DNA of 64,000 nucleotides. Origin: Cristatella mucedo. Its lineage: Eukaryota > Bryozoa > Phylactolaemata > Cristatellidae. Positions 25,274-34,520 of the stretch are shown here, piece by piece (position 1 is the first letter of the stretch; each line of letters begins with the position of its first letter). The notes under the pieces were generated by a model. It saw nothing but the letters and a program-made list of their open reading frames with translations. It was not told the DNA's origin and searched no databases. Location: positions 3,508,501-3,572,500 of the forward strand of contig WPIO01000020.1 in the NCBI GenBank assembly GCA_009760855.2, written 5' to 3'. The translations under genes and the position numbers were made by a program.

Positions 25274-25311
<38 letters not shown>

Positions 25312-26496
25312 GGAAAGGTAGAAGGGAGGCTGGGCGGTAGTTTCTCAAGTTATCGTGGTGTAGTGTTGCTTTCTTGAGTAGTGGCCTGAAAACAATCTTT
25401 TTGAGAGGTGCTAGGACATGCCCTGAGGCTAATGACATATTTATGGTTTATGTGTGCATGGCAGCAGCAGATCAATGATCTTAGACGCAGGACAGTGGAA
25501 ATAGGGTCCAAAGGACTAGTTGTCTTCTTTGATTGGGCTATTAACTTCAGGACGAGGTCACTAGTGACCTCCTTGAATGTAGACATTGAGGTGCTGCATG
25601 GAATTGAGGGACAGCCTTCCAGGGGAGAAGTTGCCATCTTAGGGGTAGGCTCTCTGATCTCGTCCATCTTGTTGACAAAGAAGCTAGAGAAGCAATCAGC
25701 TAGATCATCACAGGGATCATTAATTAAGGAGCTACCTTGAGAGTTGTTGAGGAGATATTTGATCTCGACATCAGCATTTTTGGATTGAGCATCGGTGATT
25801 CAACAAGGTTTTTATAGAAGCTAGGCTTTGCCTTTGCTAGTATCGATTAAGACTGCTTCGAGAGTATTGCAAATGGCTTGAAGTCGAATTTCGAGCGCAC
25901 GATAATAGCAACTCCGCTTCCCGTTTTGATTGATCTAGGGGTGTGGAAGAATGAGAAACCAGTCGGGTTAGTGTCTTTAATTGTCAGATCAGGTCATGAT
26001 TGGTCAGGCCTTCAAAGTCTGGCATTCTTTCAAAGTCCTGTGTAAAGAGAAAACAACCTTTCAGCATATTTCTAATGAAAGGCTGCACTCTTCAGTTTTA
26101 TTTTAGGTCTACAGTGCGAATAATTGCGCTGGTCAGAGAATGGCAGAATTTTAGCTTTAATAAGTATGGCGTTTTGGGCCGGCAAGACCCCATCCCCATT
26201 AAGTGCCTCCTGCATCCAAGGATTTTCTTCTTTATTGGTCATGTCAAATTAAAACAAGCCTTTGCTCGCCAATGCATAGGCATCCGATGCTGTGGAATCG
26301 CCAATTATCGATGAGTGCTAATCGTGCACAAGATACATGCAGCCTCTTAATGCCTGCAGGTACGTTGAATGCATCCTGTCAGCTGGTAAAAAATGCCGGG
26401 GCCTCTGTGTCATGCTGCCTCGTCGTGATGGAGATCAAGGAGCTGAATGGAAGAGACCGCGTGCCTGCACACGTTGTGTCCTTGCTTGAGGTATAA
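9412..26496 (+). CDS. APRT: adenine phosphoribosyltransferase, complete spliced gene
   Basis: APRT makes AMP and pyrophosphate from adenine and PRPP in purine salvage; the family is cytosolic and dimeric. Coding exons are 9412-9503, 15546-15777, 16277-16355 and 26360-26496. They sum to 540 nt, or 179 residues plus TAA (human APRT has 180). All junctions are GT-AG and in phase. Landmarks: [13 protein letters not shown] at residues 20-32, ESRGFLFGP at 66-74, the flexible loop RKKGKLPG at 88-95, the LEYGE segment with the catalytic-type Glu105, and the PRPP-binding motif [13 protein letters not shown] at 124-136. The start is chosen because it gives the family's usual N-terminus and has A at -3 and G at +4. 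Introns 1 and 3 (6.0 and 10.0 kb) are full of mobile elements. No inactivating change is seen. Confidence 0.96.
9504..10290 (+). other. APRT intron 1, first part
   Basis: Intronic sequence with poly-G (about 9911-9922) and no recognisable family. The intron continues to 15545 and contains the elements listed separately. Confidence 0.6.
10300..10412 (+). mobile_element. SINE-1/LINE-A type 3' tail with (ATT)n
   Basis: The stretch AAGTGCCTAGAGAGAGATTA, then a TTCTCTGAATGC-like block, then (ATT)n at 10383-10412, is the shared 3' tail of SINE-1 and LINE-A. The head is not clear. It is inserted at the C-terminal edge of the hAT relic that follows. Confidence 0.65.
10413..11500 (-). pseudogene. hAT-type (ZMYM/DUF4371-like) transposase relic
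   Basis: On the reverse strand, disjoint frames read, N- to C-terminal: [12 protein letters not shown] and '[10 protein letters not shown]...[16 protein letters not shown]' (about 11474-11280); Lys/Arg-rich sequence (about 11013-10735); then '[18 protein letters not shown]' at about 10470-10415. The last resembles the 'TIPVTVASGERSFSKL' end of the hAT dimerisation domain. The order and spacing match domesticated-hAT/ZMYM1-like proteins. Multiple stops and shifts show it is inactive. It sits in APRT intron 1. Confidence 0.65.
11501..13145 (+). other. APRT intron 1, middle part
   Basis: No supported gene. It includes a CTG/GCA triplet stretch (about 11578-11596). The overlapping short frames at 11.9-12.5 kb show no domain I recognise. 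Confidence 0.45.
13146..13985 (-). mobile_element. LINE-B 3' part
   Basis: Reverse-strand LINE-B with its ATTAC-like terminus at 13146-13165, the 3' UTR, and the C-terminal ORF ('[14 protein letters not shown]', '[16 protein letters not shown]'). It is frameshifted and truncated at about 13985, inside APRT intron 1. Confidence 0.8.
13986..14910 (+). other. APRT intron 1, unannotated part
   Basis: No recognisable gene or repeat. Confidence 0.4.
14911..15000 (+). mobile_element. SINE-1/LINE-A type 3' tail
   Basis: GAAGTGCCTAGAAAGAGATT followed by a CTCTCTTGTGATGCTATACA-like end: a short, headless tail fragment. Confidence 0.6.
15001..15545 (+). other. APRT intron 1, last part, with CAG tract
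   Basis: Contains a (CAG)n tract at about 15113-15136 and a GT/GC-rich tract near 15450-15500, then the acceptor TTTCAG before exon 2. No coding sequence is supported. Confidence 0.5.
15546..15777 (+). CDS. APRT: APRT coding exon 2
   Basis: Encodes residues 31-108, including ESRGFLFGP and RKKGKLPG. The acceptor is TTTCAG|G and the donor GAG|GTAAGT. This is the main catalytic-fold exon. Confidence 0.97.
15840..16075 (+). mobile_element. LINE-B 3' end in APRT intron 2
   Basis: Forward LINE-B 3' UTR ending in a TTACATTACATTACG-type terminus, filling about half of the 499-bp intron 2. It lies in the same orientation as the gene. Confidence 0.75.
16277..16355 (+). CDS. APRT: APRT coding exon 3
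   Basis: Encodes residues 109-134 and one base of codon 135, including [11 protein letters not shown] of the PRPP-binding site. The acceptor is TTATAG and the donor G|GTAAGC. Confidence 0.96.
16360..17005 (+). other. APRT intron 3, first part
   Basis: No recognised repeat or gene. Intron 3 runs 16356-26359. Confidence 0.5.
17006..17182 (+). mobile_element. SINE-2, near full-length
   Basis: Forward copy: tRNA-like head (GCCGTGATGGCTCATTAGG, then GGATTCAAATCC as B box), a GGTGATAGCCGTAAAGGC body and a TTGAATCAGCTAGC tail. Confidence 0.85.
17183..17599 (+). other. APRT intron 3, unannotated part
   Basis: No gene or repeat recognised. Confidence 0.4.
17600..17695 (+). mobile_element. SINE-1/LINE-A type 3' tail
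   Basis: AAGTGCCTAGAACGAGATAA, then a GGGTGCTATACGAATGC-like block and an ATT-rich end. The head is absent. Confidence 0.65.
17696..18276 (+). other. APRT intron 3, unannotated part
   Basis: Overlapping short frames on both strands, none with a recognisable domain. Confidence 0.35.
18277..18345 (+). mobile_element. SINE-2 head only
   Basis: GGCCGTGATAGCCCAGGAGG (A-box-like) through GGTCGTGGGTTCG (B-box-like). The body and tail are missing and degraded LINE-A sequence follows at once. Confidence 0.65.
18360..18955 (+). mobile_element. LINE-A, old degraded copy
   Basis: A forward, heavily mutated LINE-A segment. It aligns by eye with the ORF from the '[24 protein letters not shown]' region (18400-18480) to '[20 protein letters not shown]' and 'WNSLPTC' near 18940. 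No intact frame. The divergence makes it one of the oldest copies here. Confidence 0.7.
18956..19494 (+). other. APRT intron 3, unannotated part
   Basis: Nothing recognised. Confidence 0.35.
19495..19570 (+). repeat. 76-bp direct repeat, left copy (contains SINE-2 tail fragment)
   Basis: Runs from CGGTTCATACTCC to CTATACAAAA and recurs at 19720-19795 with one visible mismatch (A/G). The inner part is SINE-2 body sequence. Confidence 0.9.
19571..19719 (-). mobile_element. SINE-1, near full-length
   Basis: Reverse-strand reference copy. The tRNA-like head ends near 19719 (GCTGGTTTGGTCCAGCGG read on the minus strand). The B box is GGGTTCGAGCCC and the tail is GAAGTGCCTGGATAGAGATT, ending AT-rich at 19571. 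It is flanked on both sides by a 76-bp direct repeat. Confidence 0.85.
19720..19795 (+). repeat. 76-bp direct repeat, right copy
   Basis: Matches 19495-19570. See that entry. Confidence 0.9.
19796..20358 (+). other. APRT intron 3, unannotated part
   Basis: Nothing recognised apart from a poly-C run (about 19976-19984). Confidence 0.35.
21627..22985 (-). mobile_element. LINE-A copy 3, young, 5'-truncated, open 374-codon RT C-terminal part
   Basis: Reverse strand. An uninterrupted frame at 21865-22989 begins at '[13 protein letters not shown]' and includes '[13 protein letters not shown]' and intact '[12 protein letters not shown]' (the catalytic YADD of L2/CR1-type RT). It ends at the family's '[15 protein letters not shown]' C-terminus. 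The 3' UTR and AAT tail reach 21627. It is 5'-truncated: endonuclease and N-terminal RT are absent, so it cannot move itself. The insertion target was copy 2, with a 5-bp duplication CCATT at 21622-21626 and 22986-22990. The lack of stops marks it as recent. Confidence 0.92.
23317..25310 (+). pseudogene. LINE-A copy 4, 5'-truncated, RT pseudogene
   Basis: Forward copy inserted into copy 2, with AGGAA duplicated at 23312-23316 and 25311-25315. An open 303-codon piece (23471-24382) carries '[11 protein letters not shown]', '[20 protein letters not shown]' and '[12 protein letters not shown]', in which the second Asp of YADD has become Gly. It ends at a TAG where other copies have a Gln codon. 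A 1-nt deletion at about 24600 shifts the frame in the C-terminal part. The 3' UTR ends in (ATT)n at 25276-25310. Confidence 0.93.
25991..26359 (+). other. APRT intron 3, last part
   Basis: Unique-looking intronic sequence up to the acceptor CCTGCAG at 26359. Confidence 0.5.
26360..26496 (+). CDS. APRT: APRT coding exon 4 and stop
   Basis: Completes Gly135 and encodes residues 136-179 and TAA. It starts [13 protein letters not shown] and ends '[11 protein letters not shown]', matching the family's C-terminal length and its ending near '..SLLQYE' in vertebrates. Confidence 0.95.
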
Positions 26497-26854
26497 CATT
26501 ACCTGTTCGTGGTCTGCTGTCGCCTGCAGCTTCGATGAGCTTCACTGGAGTCGGAAGATTAAGCTGCAGGCTCCACCATGGCCAGTATTCCAGGCCTCGT
26601 CCCTTCGATGATGGGCTCCTCCCCCCCCCCCTGTCACAATTACAAGTTGTGGCCTTAAGACTGCAAACTTGCTTTGCGGTTATTGGACGTGATCCTGGTT
26701 CATTTATAACCTACCGGGACTTACACGTCCTGCAAAAATTTTAATCAGGGTTTGACTGAGGCAGTGCTTGCCCCAGCATAGGTCAGAAGAACAAACTGCC
26801 TCCAGGCAGCTACCGAGCAATCATCGCTTGACCATGGGCAATGTTAAGAATTTG

Positions 26855-26860
26855 AATAAA
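26855..26860 (+). terminator. candidate APRT polyadenylation signal
   Basis: AATAAA about 360 nt after the APRT stop, followed by a GT/T-rich segment (CTGTTATTGTTATTG). Position and downstream element fit a real poly(A) site. Confidence 0.55.
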
Positions 26861-27768
26861 CTGTTATTGTTATTGCCTTAGAACCGGCATCACTATGCAT
26901 CGTTGTTGTCAAGAGCCTGCGATCTGCATCATGAGCTAATCTGGCAACTTGTGTGATGTCGCTTGAGCTTAATGCTTTCCAAGCAGTGCACGTTCCACTC
27001 TGTGCATTTCAAAAAGAGCTGGTACATTGGACTCATTGTGGCTTTTCTGTCTTACAATGCTTCAGTTTTCAACGAGAGGTGGTAAATTCCGAGAAACCTT
27101 CGTAGCAAATAAATTCTTTTCTCTATGTCATTTCATCATGCTTTACTATACAAATAGCAATAAAAATCTATGCATAGCACTCTAAAAGGAAAATCTGTAT
27201 GTAAGCACTTCAAGCAAGCTTTTGGCCCTTGAAGAGTGCTAATCATATATAATAATGCGCGAAGCAAATGCCCGATCGGAGCAGGAGGGTTCTTTAGCGT
27301 TTAATGGGGAAATGGGCAGATTGCTCCAACAATCGAAGAATTGTTTAGGATACCTTACTAAAGACTGGCGAGTTAGAACTTGGATCTGAAGTTTTTAATG
27401 ATTACCACATAAAAGGAAGACGCTAAAAATGATTATGCTAACCAGATCTAACTCGGAAGTAAGCCTGAGCAACGAATCTACAAGCAACAGATTTATCGAT
27501 CTCAGCATCGAATGTGACTTGTTTCCCAACTTTTCGAACGTTGTTACATCGAGATACTGTGCGTGTTTGCAGCTTGTGGCGGTACATGCTTGTGACTTTA
27601 AAACAGTTTCATTTGCAGTGTAGCTCTGTGCCTTGTAAACTCCATAACTCGATCAATACTGCGTGGATCAACATGAAATTCAAATGTGAGTTCAGCTCTG
27701 CTTGTACACCACTGCAGTATTTCATTTCTGATTTCGATTCGATAGGTTTTGCAATACATAAATAAATA
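26861..27768. other. intergenic, unannotated
   Basis: No gene or repeat recognised between the APRT 3' end and the next SINE. Confidence 0.4.
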
Positions 27769-27940
27769 ATAAAGGTTAGCTGATTCAACAGCCTTTTTTA
27801 TGTTACGGCAAAAAAGCCATAGTTGTTGTCACCACGGTTTGCAGTGGGCGATTAAGGATCGTCCACTGCAGTACTCGAACCCACGACCTGAATCGTGAAG
27901 AGCGAATACCTTGCCCTGGGGCTAAGATCCAGGGCTAAAT
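27769..27940 (-). mobile_element. SINE-2 copy
   Basis: Reverse copy: tail GTTAGCTGATTCAACAGCC at 27775, then the body, and B-box-like TACTCGAACCC at about 27872. Confidence 0.8.
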
Positions 27941-28264
27941 GTCTACAGTTTTGGTGTATAAAGTTCAAGGCCTTTGATGACATGTGCAACAAGAATTGTG
28001 ATTAGAGCAAACAAGTTTTAGAAGTGTTACGAGTTTGGGTTTCGCTCATTCATGGCGACGCTTCAGACTATCCCTGCAGCGGTATAGTCACTGACGTATA
28101 TGAAGTTACGATGACCTGTCGGCCATGTGGCCTTGGAAGCGAACCACAGCGTCAAGCTCTACAAATGGCAACGTGGCAGCCTACTCGCATGAAGAAAGTC
28201 ACACCTCGAGCACTAAAGTGCTTAGACGGCAAGGGCAACTGTCCTAACGGCCACCTACTCGCTT
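27941..28264. other. intergenic, unannotated
   Basis: Nothing recognised. Confidence 0.35.
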
Positions 28265-28325
28265 AAAGACCGTTGGCGACAGAAGCTTTAGCTCTGCAGG
28301 TCTGTGGAACTCGCTTCTGGTGACC
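28265..28325 (+). mobile_element. LINE-B short fragment
   Basis: A short stretch reading like '[17 protein letters not shown]' in translation, the LINE-B C-terminal motif. Too short to say more. Confidence 0.5.
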
Positions 28326-29704
<1,379 letters not shown>

Positions 29705-30080
29705 TGAAGACTAGGTGAGTGTTACGCTGGATGTTTCTGCTTTGTTCTCCTAGCCTGAGGGGGTTTGATTCGTCTCGCTACGGAGAAAACACGGTACGCC
29801 TTGCTTAATGAGGACAGTCAGTGAAACCAGCAGCATGGAAGTAGCAGCTTCGGATTGCTGGAAAAAATACTAGCTGATTTAACAGCCTCTTTTACTTAGC
29901 GACAGAAGAGCCTTAAAGGCTATATCACCGCCGCTTGAAGTTACAACAAAGGATCGCCCACTGCAGGATTCGAACCTACGACTTTGGATCGAGAACATGG
30001 AAAAACAACCGCCTTAGCATCACAAAAGAATGTGCCAGAGTCGGCAGCAGGTGGGAAGAAAAGTAAAGGTTCTGGCTCGC
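29705..30080 (-). mobile_element. LINE-B fragment interrupted by SINE-2
   Basis: Diverged reverse LINE-B 3' sequence (29705-29867) resumes at about 30026 (GTCGGCAGCAGGTGGG) after a SINE-2 insertion. The order agrees with the 13.2-13.4 kb copy. Confidence 0.55.
29868..30025 (-). mobile_element. SINE-2 copy nested in LINE-B
   Basis: Tail TAGCTGATTTAACAGCC, body GAAGAGCCTTAAAGGCTAT, and B-box-like GGATTCGAACC at about 29966. The head is diverged. Confidence 0.75.
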
Positions 30081-30399
30081 TTCACGTTCTTCTACGGCCC
30101 CGGAGGGGCGGGAAAGCTCTACATTTACGCTACTGTGGCTTTACATTTACGTTCGCAGTAGTGATAAGTGGCTTGGCAAATGTCATTTATTTAAACAATT
30201 TTGAGGACGTCTAGGATCTCATTTTTGCCAACAGTGTGGTTGGTTATGGCCTGCTGACGTGTACGGCCTCATTGTTCCTATTTCGCTATTCGTGCTCGGG
30301 ACGGTTTAGTCCCCTTCAATGTGACCTTTAATTCCAGCTGTTGGTCGAGCCTCTGAAATGTGACCATTGATGCCAGCTTACGGCATGCCCTTTGATGGA

Positions 30400-30851
30400 G
30401 TACGGACATTTCCCCCCTGGGGTAGGACATTTGCCCCTGGGGGGAAAGCATTTCCTCTCCTCCCGTATGGAAATGCCATGATGTAAACTGTCTTGTTTAC
30501 ATATCTTGTACAATATTATGTAGTATATAATATATAACATATTCCTACATTATCGTCATTAGAAATGCGGTCGCTGCGGCCCTGCTTTTCGGCAGACCAC
30601 AGAGTGCAAGGTCAAAGCTCTGCCCCGGGCGGCCAGCAGCAGACGCTCTCAGCAGCAGCCGCGAGCGCGTAGCAGTATCCTCGGCACCACCGGCTACAGC
30701 CCGTCCAAACCTCACCGCCGCAGTCGTTGCTGCACCGGGCGTCGCGCGTCGACCGACGCCGCGCTGGCCTTACCGCCTCCATCGGTTGCGCTATCGAGTC
30801 GCCGTGTATACTGAGTTGATTTTATTTCAAAAGAGCGCGAACTTCATTTAA

Positions 30852-30941
<90 letters not shown>

Positions 30942-31010
30942 ATATAATCTTAGTTACATACATTTATCAACATAGGGTGAAATGTCCTACCCTGGGGGAA
31001 ATGTTCTACA
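30400..31010. mobile_element. MITE-like element with CATTTCCCCC terminal inverted repeats
   Basis: The left arm (30400-30437) and right arm (30973-31010) are inverted copies built of two blocks, CATTTCCCCC and GGTAGGACATTT. The core has a GC-rich part (30570-30800) and a CA/TA microsatellite. No transposase, so non-autonomous if real. The target duplication is not clear. Confidence 0.5.
30853..30935. repeat. (CA)n(TA)n compound microsatellite
   Basis: CA repeats to about 30908, then TA repeats to about 30935. Confidence 0.96.
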
Positions 31011-31018
31011 ACCCCCTT

Positions 31019-31148
31019 TAATAATAATAATAATAACAATGTACTTGATAAAGCGCCCTCAGAGAACTTAATCTCTTTCTAGGCGCTTTACATTTGCTGC
31101 AAAGGGAAATGCAATTAAATGGTAAGTAAAATCATGCTTGAAAAACCT
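31019..31148 (-). mobile_element. LINE-A 3' end fragment
   Basis: AAT tail, GCGCCCTCAGAGAACTTAAT and the CTAGGCGCTTTACATTTGC block on the reverse strand. Only the terminal 130 bp is present. Confidence 0.85.
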
Positions 31149-31236
31149 TTGATGTAACTGACTCCTCATTTACGAGAGTGGTGGGTCAAAGCAATTACTG
31201 GACCGTGGGGGCAGTTCCTGGACATTACGATGCGCT

Positions 31237-31938
31237 TGTACCTAGGCTAGGTTCGGTTGGCTGGGACCGGGCGGCTATAATAGGGGTAAGGGTCACCGGC
31301 TAGGCCGGGGTCGGACCTACGGCATGGCCGGATGTGCGGTGACGAGAGGTCACCGGGGCTCTTGGGTAGAAGTTGGTCCCGTAAGTCATGGGGTTGGAGG
31401 CTCCTGGTCTCGCCGAGTTATGCACCCGGATGGTTGCAGGCGTGCTCCGGCGATGCGGCCACGCACGCAAGGGAACGAGTACACAAGGTCCGAGCGGAGC
31501 TGGATAGCACGCTCGTTGTTGACACTTGTATATTCCGCGTTCCCCGTGTAGCGTGTTCGTGACCTCCCCGCGTGTTGGCTTCTTTCGACGGAAGCTCTCG
31601 ACCGTTGTGGACGTCTGCTCCGTCCATCCCAGAATACTCAGCTAGCCGGGTCTTGTACGGCGTATGCTTGTACTGGTGTGACGGAGGCCGGCGACGGTGT
31701 GACGGTGGAAGCCGACTGACCAACTAACACGTTTGTTCGCGCTTGCTGCGTTGTCTTGCGCCCCCGTAGTGTACTGTGTATAGGACTCTTTCTGTAGACT
31801 TGTTTAGTTCCCCTGTTGTTGTTGGCGCATGCTTATTATAGAGGTTTAACCTGACGGCCGCTCGTCTTACTCTATCTCGGCGGCATGGCGAGCGGCAGCG
31901 TGGCCTGAGTATGGCGGGGTTTGGCGGGAACTAGCCTG
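31237..31938. repeat. left arm of long inverted repeat (~700 bp)
   Basis: Starts TGTACCTAGGCTAGGTTCGG and aligns along its whole length with the reverse complement of 33811-34520, with many substitutions and small indels. Shared blocks include GGTGACGAGAGGTCACCGG, GGCCACGCACGCAAGG and CCTGACGGCCGCTCGTCTTA. It has no convincing coding content. Confidence 0.85.
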
Positions 31939-32222
31939 GTGGGAACTCAGCTACACGCTTGAGTCCGGTTCCGTTGCGGGAGCAACCGAGGCCACTTCTG
32001 ATGAGTGAGAGCTATAACCCGCCGCGTGGATTTCGGTCCTGCTTGCTCTGAAAGCTGGTGCTTTTGGATGTAACTACGTCGTCGTGGTTTCGTAGTGCGT
32101 GCGTGTAAATGTAGCCAGAGCGGTGCGACCTACGTATTAGTGCGTTAACCGGGTTTCAGTTTACGGATAGCCCGTAGCTGTAGCAGCGTGAGGGCTCGAA
32201 CGACGTGCAATCGGGGTAGTAG
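31939..32222. other. inner spacer, left of the solo LTR
   Basis: Sequence between the left arm and the solo LTR. It does not mirror the right-hand spacer (33540-33810) and has no recognised content. Confidence 0.5.
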
Positions 32223-33539
32223 TGTAGCGCCCTGCTGGCTTTCGCTGTATTTTAGCGCGAACAAGAGCTGTTCGGCGGCGGGCTAGAGCCCCTTTGTCCT
32301 GGAGCAGTGAGCCAGAGAGGAGCATCAGTGCGGTTAGAGAGGAAGCGCTTAGGAGCAGGCCAGGAAGCTCTGAGACGAGCGGCGGCGATTCGGCCTTTAG
32401 AATTGGTCCGATACTCGCGGAAGCTGCTGATAGATGTTGGCTGGCCTGTCAACCCCCGCCTTCCCTCTTTCCAAGAAAGAATCTTCTGGAACCCATTCGC
32501 CATTCAAGCTGGACGGAGGTACCCTTCCAGTGGCCTGGGGACGGTAGTAATTCCTTTCTGTAATGGGCCAAGGTGTCCGGGCCCAATACCACTAAGCTCT
32601 TGCCCATTGTTCCAGCTAGGTATTTAAGAGTCGAGCGACGCTCGCTCTAGGCCTCGTGTCTTTTTGTCTTTGGTCCGGCTTCGACGCCGTCGCACTCGTT
32701 TCTCTGAAAGCGAGGGAGGAGGGCGGGCTGTCCGCCGACGATGGACGGAACAGGACGAGACAGCTCTAGGAGGATTCGGTGGAACCTCACCGAATACGGT
32801 CGTATCGCGCCCGAGCTGGCATTTTGTGTGTTCTTTCGTGTTTTGTGTTTCTTTGGTGTCGTGTGTGTGCGCGCTAGCACGTGGTCTCGGCATAGGGATT
32901 TGCCGGCGCGAGCTAGGCGTAGTTGGCGTGTGTGGAGCTCTAGTTCACCGGGTAGGGTTTAGGCTCCGGGTCGCGCTTCAGTGTGGAGAAGTATTTCCTC
33001 CGCAGGAGTGCTTGAGTTGGCGTGTGTGGAGTATTCCGGTCGCACTGGTGGAAACCGAGTTCTAGTTCACCGGTTAGGGTTTAGACTCCGGTTCGCACTT
33101 CAGTGTGGAGAAGTACTCCCTCCGCTCGAGTGTTTAAGTTGGCGTGTTTGGGGTATTCCCTCGGCACAGGTGGGAACGGATTCCTAGTTCACCGGTTAGG
33201 GTTTAGGGTCCGGGTCGCGCTTAGTGTAGAGGAGTATTCCCTCCGCAAGAGTGTTGAACGTGCGAGGAGTGTGGAGATAAAGCTGAACTAGACGCGCAGC
33301 GACTTTGTGCGCTTGCGAATAAAGTTCAGTAAAATCCCCAATTTGTGTGTCTTGCTTCCAATCCACGCCGCGGACTCACGACCCCCTTTAGTAACGGTAA
33401 GCAGGTCAGCGCCAGAAACTCTCGTTTCGTGGCGGCCAGCTTATTGCGCGGAGGCGCGCACCGAACGGCATTAGGCGATAGGCTACGCCGCTAGGTAAGC
33501 GGCAGGTCAAGCTTACTCCGCCGAGCCTTCGGCGTTACA
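32223..33539 (+). mobile_element. solo LTR, Ty3/gypsy-like, 1.3 kb
   Basis: Begins TGTAGCGCC and ends GGCGTTACA, a near-perfect 9-bp terminal inverted repeat of TG..CA type. It is flanked by the 4-bp duplication GTAG (32219-32222 and 33540-33543). Inside, on the + strand, are a TATA-like TATTTAAG at 32621 and AATAAA at 33318, giving a plausible U3-R-U5 order. No primer-binding site or internal region follows, so it is a solo LTR from LTR-LTR recombination. It contains a tandem repeat of ~94-122 bp units (32923-33258). Confidence 0.7.
32923..33258 (+). repeat. three ~120-bp tandem units inside the LTR
   Basis: Units begin TTGGCGTGT at 32923 (94 bp, shortened), 33017 (122 bp) and 33139 (about 120 bp). 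Each holds CTAGTTCACCGG, GTTTAG and TCCCTCCGC-like blocks. Expansion lies within the predicted R region. Confidence 0.9.
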
Positions 33540-33810
33540 GTAGTATCGGCACGGAAACAATAGCCGGTTGCTGCGGGCCTGAATTACGGTCTCGAGAGGC
33601 GCGGACTTAGTCTACAATTGCGAAATTAGTCTAAAAAGAGTCGGAGGACGGTCTCTTTTGCGGAACTCAAAATTGACTGGACCACGTCTGTCCAGGCGAA
33701 GTTTCTGGGGATGTCCAAAACTATTTCATAAACTGCTAGATCAGCTCCTCGTACCAGGCCTCATCATTTCGCCTAAGACTCATATTGTAATGTAGCCTAG
33801 TTCCAGGGTT
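33540..33810. other. inner spacer, right of the solo LTR
   Basis: Unrecognised sequence between the LTR and the right arm. Confidence 0.4.
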
Positions 33811-34520
33811 CAGGCTAGTTCCCGACCCAACTCCCGCAATACTCAGGCCACGCAGCCGCTCGCCATGCCGCTGAGCTAGGGTAAGACGAGCGGCCGTCAG
33901 GTTAGACCTCTTTATAATATCGCATGCCCCAACGACAGGGTGACTAAATAAGTCTACGTGGGAAGGTCCTATACACAGTACACTAAAGGGGTGCAAGACG
34001 ACGTAGCAAGCGTGAACAAACGTATTAGTTGGTCAGTCGGCTTCCGCAGTCCCGCCGTTGTACCGACTCCGTTCCAACAGTACGAGCGTATGCCGTTAAA
34101 GATCCGGCTAGCTGAGTAACTGCTTTGGCTAGTCGGAGTCGACGTCTACCAAAGTCGAGAGCTTACGCCGAAAGACGCATGCTCAAGGGGGCCACGTACA
34201 GGCTGCAGGGGGAACTCGGAATATACAAATCACAACAACGAGCGTGCTATCCAGCTCCGCTCGGGCCTTGGGTACTCGTCGCCTTGCGTGCGTGGCCGCA
34301 TCGCCGTAGCACGCCTGCAGCCATCCAGGTGCATAACTCGGCGAGACCGGGAGCATCCGACACCACGACTGACTCGGCCAACTTTCCTTACCTAAAAGCC
34401 CCGGTGACCTCTCGTCACCGCACATCCGGCCATACCTATAGATCCGATCCCGGCCTAGCCGACGATTCTTACCAAATTATAGCAGTCCCGTCCCAGCCAA
34501 CCGAACCTAGCCTGGGTACA
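33811..34520. repeat. right arm of long inverted repeat (~700 bp)
   Basis: Inverted partner of 31237-31938, ending CCGAACCTAGCCTGGGTACA. The 134-codon open frame across it has no recognisable domain and is interrupted in the other arm. Confidence 0.85.

Larger units (their letters stand above)
20359..25990 (-). pseudogene. LINE-A copy 2 (old), split by two younger LINE-A insertions
   Basis: Reverse-strand LINE-A in three pieces: 20359-21626 (3' UTR and C-terminal half, including '[13 protein letters not shown]'), 22986-23316 (RT N-terminal part, '[19 protein letters not shown]'), and 25311-about 25990 (further 5', including a 'NYRP' RT motif and the upstream linker). Joining the pieces in thought restores the order seen in copy 1. 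The interruptions at 21627 and 23317 are flanked by short duplications (CCATT and AGGAA). The frame is broken in several places, so this copy is dead and older than its guests. Confidence 0.85.

Noticed and set aside
32664-33065. 133-codon forward frame
   Set aside because: It lies within the solo LTR, overlaps its tandem units and shows no domain.
32923-33258. GGTTAGGGTTTAG-like telomere motifs
   Set aside because: Only one telomere-like motif per ~120-bp unit and no (TTAGGG)n array, so it is part of the LTR repeat, not interstitial telomere DNA.
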